Source of the DNA: Chenopodium formosanum
Lineage: Eukaryota > Streptophyta > Magnoliopsida > Caryophyllales > Amaranthaceae
Reading direction: 5' to 3'
Assembly: GCA_024500155.1 (NCBI GenBank)
Contig: CM044858.1
Location: forward strand, 5,394,001 to 5,458,000
Length of the DNA: 64,000 nucleotides
Shown here: piece after piece, positions 11,429 to 20,322 of the stretch
Layout: each line of letters begins with the position of its first letter
Numbering within the stretch: the first letter of the stretch is position 1
The notes under the pieces: generated by a model
Databases searched by the model: none
Seen by the model: the letters and a program-made list of their open reading frames with translations, nothing else
What the model was told of the DNA's origin: nothing
Position numbers and translations under genes: made by a program

Positions 11429-12170
11429 AACTCGGTATGCCTTGTCCTTGGGTGCACATGTCTTGTGCTGTTGTGCACATGCCACACGACCCCTTGTGCC
11501 ATCCAACATCCCAACACTTGGGCTTTGTGACTTGTCTTAATCCCGTACTTAGCATTTTTTAGCATACGAGATGCATCGCAAACCTCGTTTTCCAAAATTA
11601 TAGGTGTTTTTAAGGAATAGGGTGGGAAGAGGGATGAATCGAAGCGACCTAGGGCTGAAATTCAGTGGCTTGTGGCAGCAAAGCCACTTACTATACAATG
11701 TACTCTAATCTTATTGTAAATGGGTGTACACAACAATTTTTTGGTTGAGCAACCCCCTCCTTATATTTCGAGGGCAACTTCATTGACCATTACTAGTTGT
11801 CTAGTTGATCCAAACCTTGATCTCACATTACAATATACATGTATGTAATAATAATAATATAAAAGAAATGGAGATGGCAGAGTGGGCCATGAGCCTACCA
11901 ACTCCTCCCAAAAAATCAGCAAACTAGTTGAAAATGTTGTGTGCATATTCTGTAATTATGAATATATTAAGCATAGTATAATATAAGTAGTTAAATAAAA
12001 ATGATGAATTGAATTTCCAACACTGTTGATTCAAAATACGAAGTAGTTTGAATATGTTTGTTTTGAAATTGAAAGAATAGGAAGGAGTATTTTCAAAATT
12101 GGTACAACCCGTATACTTTGATTTGAGAAAGCTAAAAAGTTGGTTCCCCTTCTCCATAGGCCATTTTAAA
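11429..12170. other. Intergenic DNA between the copia element and the MORN gene
   Basis: The first 120 bp continue the pre-insertion sequence from 3046 (repeated GTGCACATG words). The remainder is unremarkable AT-rich DNA with short spurious frames. I see no gene. Confidence 0.6.
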
Positions 12171-12220
12171 ATTAAGTAGTCATTATAAAATTAATCTGAA
12201 AAAGAAAAAAGAGTCTGAGA

Positions 12221-12437
12221 GGCACGTGCCGGAGTGGTACAGTAAAGGCATAAAGGGAGTTCAGGTCAGAAATCTGTGAGATCCAACGACCATATCTTCC
12301 CATCAATAGCGGAGAAGGGTCTGATCCAACGGCTAAGATACAATTCGAAATTATAAGCGTCAGATGTTCATCCAACGGTCCTTAATAAGTCCTAGTATTT
12401 CCAATTTCCGCATAAGAATATATCGATAATATAAATA
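12221..12437 (+). promoter_or_regulatory. Promoter of the MORN gene: G-box palindrome, ATCCAACG repeats, TATA box
   Basis: A perfect 10-bp palindrome GGCACGTGCC, containing the G-box CACGTG, is at 12221-12230. Three spaced copies of ATCCAACG(G/A) follow at 12281, 12324 and 12370; their CAACGG core is of the MYB-binding type. A TATAAATA box is at 12430-12437, about 310 bp before the start codon. Function is inferred from position and motif only. Confidence 0.5.
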
Positions 12438-12605
12438 GAAATAAACAAAGAAAAGGCTCCCAATCAATAGTTGAGGTTTGATTTCACAATTTTCATTTCA
12501 AAACCATCTCTCTTCTTTCTCTGCTCTTTTTCCTTTTTTTTTTTTTTTCAAAAAATAATTCCAGAAATAGTTCGTTCGTTCATTCGTCGCAGTAGGGTTG
12601 TTGGT

Positions 12606-12668
12606 ATGTCGCCGGCCGCCGTAAGCAGCAAAGCGTACGTCAAGCGAATCTCCAGATACCGGAAATAG
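12606..12668 (+). CDS. Upstream ORF in the 5' leader of the MORN gene (20 codons)
   Basis: An ATG at 12606 opens a 20-codon basic frame (starts MSPAAVSSK, ends RISRYRK) ending at a TAG 74 bases before the main start. If the TATA box at 12430 is used, this uORF lies within the leader and could lower translation of the main frame. No homology is recognised. Confidence 0.35.
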   Translation: MSPAAVSSKAYVKRISRYRK

Positions 12669-12742
12669 GAGACTCTCTCTCCTCTTTCTGATTAACAGTA
12701 ATTAAAATTGAATTTGTGTTTAAACTGGAGAAGAAACAAAGA

Positions 12743-14659
12743 ATGGAAGGTGGTCAAGGAAAGCTGACTCGGACACAGTCATCTCTACTCCGGTCATCTC
12801 CAACCATTCGATCGTCGATTCAAAGTCTATCGTCGATTGCAGATATGTCGGAATCTGATGAACCAGAAAGAAAACTACACAAGTCGACATCAACATCATA
12901 TAACCGGAACCCTAGTGGTATTAGTATTACTGGTATTACTACTTCCAAAACTAATACTGCGCTAATCACCTTTGCTTTTACCCTCTTTCTCATCTTCATT
13001 TACCTTCAAACTGATCATGTTACTACCTCTGAGAATCTGTTATTCGCCCTCATTTTCATCGCACTTGCCCTCTTTTACCTGGCTAAGAACCGGGATTTAC
13101 TTGACCGCTCTAAATCCGTGATTAGGAACTTATACAGACACCACCATCATCACAGACACAGGAAAGGGTCTTCCGTGGAGTGGTACATCGGGGATGAATC
13201 TGGGGAGAGAGATAGCCTTGTTGATTTCAAAAACAAGCAAAAAATGAGTACGGTGAAGGAAGGTGTTGAGCTTTACAGCAATGGTGATTTCTACGAAGGT
13301 GAATTTCACAAGGGTAAAAGTAATGGAAGCGGTGTATACAATTACTTTGTGAATGGAAGGTATGAAGGAGATTGGGTAGATGGTAAGTATGATGGTTATG
13401 GAATAGAGAGTTGGGCGAGAGGGAGTAGGTATAGAGGTCAATACAGAGGTGGTTTAAGACATGGTTTTGGTGTTTATAGGTTTTATACAGGTGATACTTA
13501 TGCTGGTGAATGGTTTCATGGTCAATATCATGGTCTTGGCCTTCAGACTTGCTCTGATGCTAGCTGCTATCTTGGTCATTTCAAGTTTGGGGTTAAACAT
13601 GGCCTTGGCTGTTACCATTTTAGGTAATTCATTCTACCCTTGTATTTTCCAATTACTTCTGTTCTTTTTTCATTCATTTATTGTATAATTGTAATGGATT
13701 TGTACTAGGTTTTTCTTGTTGAATCAGTCCCATCTACAGGGTTTGAAGGTGTCAATTCCTTAAGAAAATTCAACCCTTTAATTGCCTTTGATTTTTAAAT
13801 TAGTTTAATTTGAGTTGCAAGGGCGGTTTGCTTTTTGAGTCTGTGGACCATATAGGATGGATGTGTCATGATCAAAACAATACTGTGACCCCCAGATCTG
13901 TTGGAGTATTGTTTACTGCAACTTTTTTATCATAATTTTTCTGCTTCGAATTGATTACATTCTGTTCAAATCAATGCCTCATACTGTGATTAGATGTCGT
14001 TCTTTCATTACTCATACAAGTATCTTCATTGTCATGCCTTCACTTTGTTTCAATTTCTGTGTTGTTCATCCCCTTCTTAGATTAACCTGAATTTTTGTCA
14101 AAGATATCTGATATTAAGAAAGTTGGACTCATCTTGTTTCCTGCTGTTTCAGAAATGGCGATAGATATGCAGGGGAATATTTTGGAGATAAAATTCACGG
14201 CTTTGGTGTCTACCACTTTGCTAATGGCCATTGTTACGAGGGCTCTTGGCATGAAGGCCGTAAGCAAGGCTTTGGGATGTACACCTTCCGAAATGGGGAA
14301 TCCAAATGTGGTGAATGGGACAACGGTTCCCTCAAAACCCCCTTACCCCCACTGACAGATTCAGTCCTACGAGCTGTTCAGGTAAATCTTTGATCCGACC
14401 TCAAGCCATTTTAGTACCCGACAAGTTTAATATAGCATAATTCATTCTGCTGTGGCCTAATGTTTTGTAATGGAATTGTTCTTGTGTGTTACAGGCAGCT
14501 AGAAAAGCAGCTGAGAATGCAATTAACCTAAGGCGAGTGGATGAACAAGTGAACAAGGCAGTGATGGCTGCTAATCGAGCTGCCACTGCTGCTAGAGTAG
14601 CTGCTGTTAAAGCAGTTCAGAATAGAATGGATGGAAAATCTTATGATACATATGTGTAA
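12743..14659 (+). CDS. MORN-repeat membrane-anchored protein (three exons)
   Basis: Exons 12743-13623, 14153-14381 and 14495-14659 join in frame to 424 residues. The start is the ATG of MEGGQGK; the open frame extends 27 bases further upstream but without an ATG. Residues 1-70 are Ser/Thr-rich. Two hydrophobic segments lie at about 73-90 and 98-115, followed by a His/Arg cluster (132-140). About seven MORN repeats (YEGEF..GK..G.G.Y type) run from about 178 to 345, across the exon 1/2 junction. The C terminus is an Ala-rich helical tail with coiled-coil character (AARKAAENA...). Length and layout match Arabidopsis At1g21920/At1g77660, often annotated as SET7/9 family, but no SET domain is present, so methyltransferase activity should not be inferred. 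A membrane- or phosphoinositide-associated scaffold is plausible. Family assignment is sure; function is not. Confidence 0.92.
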
Positions 14660-16986
14660 AATAGGCAGGCAAAAATTGCTTTGCCCTGAGAAAATGTAAA
14701 TTTTTGCCAAAATTTTCTTAACTACTGATGGAAACAAAAATGGCTGACCCTGGTAAGCACAAGCTAGCCGGAGGTTGAGATGAGATTTGAGGGGTGATTT
14801 TTTTTTCTTTTCCCTTTTGTTTCTTATGACCTACACTCTGTAACATGTACATAAATCTGAAAAATGTAGATTAATGGAAGCTGAATATATTTCAGGGTTT
14901 AATTCTGTAATGCCTGCCCAACTTCGTCTATCTATGGAAGATATATGGATAAGTATTACGGAGTACTCGTATGTTGTAATGTTGTATAGCTTACATTATT
15001 GACTCGATTATTATGCAGCAATTATGAGTTATGAGATTGCAGGTTTTATCTATTGTCAGCAAATACGCAAATCCACCTCTGCCTTATCTCTAATGTTGGA
15101 GCTTTGTCTCAATTCTTGTGGTCGGATTCATTTTTTTAGTTATCCTTTTTCTATGGAATATATTTAATGTAGAGTATACTCCATATAAAGAATGAAGGAT
15201 ATTTAGTTTTCTTACTTCAATTATTAGATTTATTATTTAATTAAGAATGAGGTGGTGATTAGTTAGTTCTAAATACTGGCATTGCCTTATATTACGGGCC
15301 TACTGACCAACTTGCAGAAGCAATAGAGACTATTACTCGTACTGTTTTCACCTTCTATAGCCCCCGCCCTGAATGATAAGTTCATTACCAAATTACGAAG
15401 GTGTTACTCGATGACGAAAAGAAATATGGGAAGTTAATATTTCTAAGAATTTGAAATTGTTTTGTGGTGTTTGGCTATAATTTCATAGTATATACAAATA
15501 CTTTGTGTAAAAATTTAATTATCTCGGTAAGTAAATTTTTTTATGGTTAACCAAACACTAAGTTCAACCAAACGAACAGTATTCTATATCATTTACCTGG
15601 GTCAACCAAAAAAAAAAAAAAAGCCTTGGCAAAGATTATGCAGTTGCCTCGGTTTATCAAGCGGTAAATTTTTAAATAAATCGACAAAAATACTTAATTA
15701 ACATGGCATTTTCGTAATAATATCAATAAGTGTGGACCCAGATTTTGATATCTATAATAACGTTGCAATTAATATTTTTCAACACTTGTTATTAATAGAT
15801 CGGGTTATTTCAATCACCAATGTCTATAATAACCAATTTAATATATCTTTAAAGCTAGTCAATATTAACAGTGCCAATTCGAGTGTCTAAGTTGAGTTTT
15901 TTTGCATCAAGTCAGATTGGATGAGTCATGCTAGATCATTATGCACATACAAGTTGAATTTTGAATCAATTTACTTTTGGATTGGATTGGTTGAGTTTTA
16001 ACACCTATAGTCAGATAAAATATATGAACATCGTTGAATTTAAAGGGGAAATTCTCTTTGGTGAACTCTAACTTTTCAATTTTTTAAGTGGTAAACATTC
16101 TTAAATTTTATTATCAATGGTTCACCTGAATTGTCTGAGTAATATGTTTCAACACAAATTTGATTAATGTACAAAATTTATTATTTTATTCCTGATATAT
16201 TGTCTGAAATGTTAAGATTTTATCTATTTCTCTATATAAATGTAATGCTGTACTATTCATTACACGCTTGTCAATGCATTGTTTTAATCGTTATTGTAGT
16301 ATCTTTCATTACTTGTAAAAACTATAATAAATTGATATAAATAGAGTATAACCTGATACGAATCTAACAAAATCTCACATGAGTATATATATTTTTTTTC
16401 TAAAGTAGTATATAAATAATTTTTTTTAAAAGAAAACGGTGAAAATATAACATAATTTAGGAAAAACAAGAACAAGAATGCAAATTAACTTTTCTCCCCT
16501 TACCTCTTACTCTTCAATTCATCATTGACGAAAAAAAAGGGAACAAGAAAACTAGAGATCAATTGTAGCATGCATGAAAAGGAACCCCCACCATGAAGCT
16601 AAGACTTCATCATGTGCTTGTTCGATAATAATGACAATAATAATACTATCCTAATCCAAGAACCTAATATATTATACTTACGGCACATGGCTCCACATAC
16701 CCTTTTTGTTAGTTTAATTCGAGATATCGGCATCAAAGATTGATCTGCTTCCAGTTTCTCCATGCTCTATGTTTTGATCTAACTCCTCTTCTAGTGTTTG
16801 TCTTTTTTCGTTTTTCCAAAGATTAGTTTTGTCTTTCCTTTTTTTCACAACAAAAGTGATTTTCCTTTGAAAATTATATTTACAATCGATTATTGTCACC
16901 TTTTACTTGTCTGACCTAATTTGAATTATCTAGAAAGAGCGGAATACTACTACCTTCTACAATGAAACTTGTGACATGTTTAGGAT
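14660..16986. other. 3' UTR of the MORN gene and gene-free AT-rich DNA
   Basis: The first ~250 bp are probably 3' UTR (T-rich runs, AATGTAGATTAATGG near 14870). The rest has only short frames, an A run at about 15608-15622 and general AT-rich sequence. No gene or repeat element is recognised. Confidence 0.5.
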
Positions 16987-16989
16987 TTA

Positions 16990-17201
16990 GGGCCTGTTCT
17001 ATTACGTTTAAATTCAGATCAGTTCAGTTCAGTTCAGCTCCTAATTTCCTTCTCTTATATAATATTCAGTTCAGTTCAGTTCAGCTCAGCTCAGTTCGGT
17101 TCGGTTCAGTTCAGTTCAGTTCGGTTCAGTTCAGTTAAGCTCATTTCAGTTTAGTTCAGTTCAATTCACTTAAGCTGAGTTCAGCCAATGAGAACAGGCC
17201 C
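16990..17201. mobile_element. TTCAG-rich Tourist-like MITE (copy 1)
   Basis: 212 bp with perfect 11-bp terminal inverted repeats GGGCCTGTTCT / AGAACAGGCCC and a TTA duplication at both sides (16987-16989, 17202-17204). The interior is an irregular array of TTCAG/TTCGG pentamers. The 3-bp TTA/TAA duplication is typical of PIF/Harbinger elements. Four related copies are at 55-58 kb. Confidence 0.8.
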
Positions 17202-17204
17202 TTA

Positions 17205-18744
17205 CCATTGAGAGCAATTTTGATCTTAGTGAGTGGCACAAAATAAGCTTCATAGCTAAATTTTCCTTCACGGGATCTCCCATCCTGAAATCCCTTAATC
17301 ATTCTCTTCATTATCACTCCTCATCATCCGGGCCATCCTCTTCATTCTATGTTGTCTCTGACTAGGGCTAGCTTTTTGGGCCCGAGTTGGAGAGATCTGA
17401 CCCTTAGGCTTTTTCTGCAAAGTTATATTCTCATATGCATCATAGAAGACACACCCAACAATTTCTTCGAACTCAACATTGGCAATTTGATTCACATTAT
17501 TAGAGATAGCAATGGATCCCTCATCTAGGCATTTACGTTCCACCACGGCAACACCAAGATATTCATAACAGAAGGTACAACTCTTTATAAAGAAGTTGAA
17601 CTAGCTCTTCAACTAGCATTCAGAAACTTGAAATTGAAGGTGATAACCTATTAGTTACCAACTCAATAAAAGACCCCTTAGCAGATCGAGCATATTAATG
17701 AAGACACTCATTATTAGTTAAAGGATATAAAATGTATAGAAGTTGTTAATATGAAACTTTATATAAATGTCTATTTTATAACTTATTACTTTTTTATATC
17801 CGAAAAGGAAAAAAATCCAGGTTGCTTCTCATGAATCCCATAACACCCTAGGTGGCTTTGTGACTGAAACCATCTACTTTACATTTTGAACCATACAGAA
17901 ATTTTAACATCCTTTTAAAGCTTGCACGAGACGTACTATTGGACGGGCTTCTCCGTTCTCTTGAATTCGACTTACTCAAGTGTCGTTCACATGTAACCTT
18001 TCTCCTATTCGGCCTTCAAAGTTCAAATATCAACCAGGGTGGTAGCAGGGTTTGGCCGTTTAAGAATTGGCCAGGTACTATTCATGTGGCAGCTGTTTTT
18101 CTTTGTTGGGCTTAGATGCATATAAAGATTACAGATACAAAGCCATTTGATGTGTTTCTTGTGCATAGCTTCCCAGACTTGATCATTGGCAGCAACAAAA
18201 TGCTACAATTTACGTGTACATAGTCAATGGCCCAAATAAGCCTTCCTTGGTCCTAGACCTTTGCAAGTATGGCCCAATAAGTATAGCCCACAAAATGCAA
18301 AAAGGAAAGGAGCCAGAGGTGTTTTTTTTTTTTTTTTTGCTGGTAACGAGAAAAAACTCTACCTGGCCAAAACCTCTCACAGATCCTCTCAATTCAAGCT
18401 AATAGGCTAGAAAATTTGAAGGAGAGGGTAAGGAAATCCCCCCCCCCCCCAAAGTGCTTCTAATCGAGTTTGATTTGTGAAATGCATACTTTTCCACTAG
18501 ACCAAGCTTTGCTTGGTGGAATCAGAGAATTATTGACAAAGGATAAATAGAGTAGATTAAAGTAAATATACGTTGAATAATCAAATAAATATTTTACTGT
18601 TAAATTAAATCATTTGTTTTATTTGGAATGATTTTTAAGATGTTTTCGACGACCTTATTTCAAGGTTGGAAACTTGGAACAACTCTATCGAACTTGTTTC
18701 TAACTTTTACAAGAGCATATAAATTATAAAATGAGTATAATACG
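17205..18744. other. Gene-poor stretch with one unassigned ORF
   Basis: Contains an 83-codon minus-strand frame at 17295-17546 (described separately), a T run at about 18321-18338 and a C run at about 18439-18450. Otherwise I see nothing definite. Confidence 0.4.
17295..17546 (-). other. Unrecognised 83-codon open frame
   Basis: The frame begins MVERKCLDEGS and ends in a basic, Met/Arg-rich tail (RMKRMARMMRSDNEEND). Codon composition looks more protein-like than the surrounding DNA, and the frame continues open upstream of the ATG for some codons. It could be the last exon of a decayed gene or transposon protein. I do not recognise a family, and no supporting exons were found. Confidence 0.2.
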
Positions 18745-18752
18745 CTTTGTTC

Positions 18753-19405
18753 TAAAGATGGGCAACGGGCCGTGCCGTGCCGCCGCGGGCCGTGCTTGGC
18801 CATGCCGCGGTGGTGGGCGTACCGTGCCGTGCCTAAATTTGGCACACCCAGCCCACGGCACGGCACAACCCACGTGCCTGGCAGGCCGTGCCGTGCCGGG
18901 CCGCGAGCCAAACCGTGCCATTTTTTTATTTTTTATTTTTTACAAAAATGAATATAAATAAAAATCGATATATAAATATTTTTAAGTACAACTTAATTTT
19001 ATATAAATGATGTTATTAATTTATGTTTATGTTAATGTTAATTATTTTGTTTTGAACAACTTTATTTTAATTAAGGTTATATAAATTATTTATCTAATTA
19101 TGTTTAAGTTTATATAAATAATTTTATTAATTTAGCAAAAAACAACAATACATATAATAAAAATTAAATTACTAGTACGTGCCAGGCCGTGCCACGTGTC
19201 GTGCCGGCGTGCCGACCCACGGGCCGGCCACCGTGCCTCGTGCTGTGCCCTTGCCGATTCCCAAATTTTTGTTCACGGCACGGCCCACGGCCCACTGGTG
19301 GGCCGCCGTGCCGTGCCATGCCGGCAACTGTGCCGTGCTGGGCCGTGCCGGAATCGTGCCGGGCCTGTGCCGCCTGCGTGCCGGCACGGACCATGCCCAT
19401 CTTTA
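18753..19405. mobile_element. Non-autonomous hAT element with GCCGTGCC repeats
   Basis: 653 bp with perfect 12-bp terminal inverted repeats (TAAAGATGGGCA / TGCCCATCTTTA) and a perfect 8-bp target duplication CTTTGTTC at 18745-18752 and 19406-19413, as expected for hAT. Both subterminal regions (about 18765-18920 and 19180-19395) are GC-rich arrays of GCCGTGCC-type words in both orientations. The middle is AT-rich. The overlapping frames in the GC-rich parts are an artefact of low complexity. No transposase is encoded. Confidence 0.9.
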
Positions 19406-19520
19406 CTTTGTTCCTATAACATAGTCAAATTTTGCACACATGTTAGTTTAACCTTAGCTATATATAATTAAATTAGTAAAAATAAAAAAATTTATCCCCA
19501 TTATTAAAACCCATCCCCAC

Positions 19521-20322
19521 CTAGAGCTGTCAATTCGGCTATTCAAGTCGGGTTTGGGTCGGGTCAAATTAGGTCTCGGGTTAAATCAGGATCAGGTTAT
19601 GTCGAATCAATCTAGCTTCAGATCAGGTTCAGGTTCAAGTCGGGTCAATTTCAGTTCAAGTTATAACGGGTCGTTCACCTTTTCGGATATAGGTTAGGTT
19701 CAATTCGAGTTAAAATCAGATCGGGTTTAATTTCAGGTTTGGGTTGTGTTGAGTCGGGTTTGGATAGGTTAACAAGATGGTACATTCAGGTTCGGGTTAA
19801 TTAATGTTGAGTCGGGTTCTAGTTCAAGTTCAATTCTAATAAATATCGATGTGGCCAAGTTGAACTATATAATTACACCTTCCATAATTTGATCTAGAAT
19901 CATCAAGAATGTATTAAACCTATATACGAGTAATAGAGAACAAAAGTTATATAAGATGAACAAAAGATTTTATTAAATCGGATTGAGGGTTTACAGAATC
20001 ATACTAGTATATAAGCTAATTAAATAAAAGGTATATAAAATTTTATTAAACCTTACATGACTTGAGTTCATGTTTTAATTGGGCCGGGTACTAGTTCAGA
20101 TTCAGATTGTTTTCGAGTCAGATTAAATCGGTTGACGGTTACTATCAGGTCGGGGCAGGTTTAGGTTCAGGTCATAAAGTATTAGATCAAATGGATTTTC
20201 GGTTAAGATTAGGTCATGTTACAAGTCACTAGTTTCACCCCAGTGTTCGAGTACAGGCTGGGTTCATATCTTTGTCTGTTAAGGTCGGGTTCTCGGGTCG
20301 GGTCAGTTTTTGACAGCTCTAG
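19521..20322. mobile_element. TIR element filled with GGTTCGGGTC-type repeats
   Basis: About 800 bp with perfect 13-bp inverted termini CTAGAGCTGTCAA / TTGACAGCTCTAG. The interior is an irregular array of GGGTCGGGT / GGTTCAGGTT words. No matching 8-bp duplication is visible, and its right end abuts the satellite array directly, so one flank may have been lost. Superfamily uncertain; hAT-like organisation is the best guess. Confidence 0.65.

Noticed and set aside
13130..13441. 103-codon antisense frame in the MORN gene
   Set aside because: Antisense shadow created by the repetitive codon pattern of the MORN repeats.
12743..14659. SET7/9-type histone methyltransferase
   Set aside because: Only MORN repeats and membrane segments are present; there is no SET domain, so the common annotation of this family is misleading.
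19164..19471. Several overlapping 70-90 codon frames on both strands
   Set aside because: Artefact of the stop-poor GCCGTGCC word repeats in the hAT MITE.
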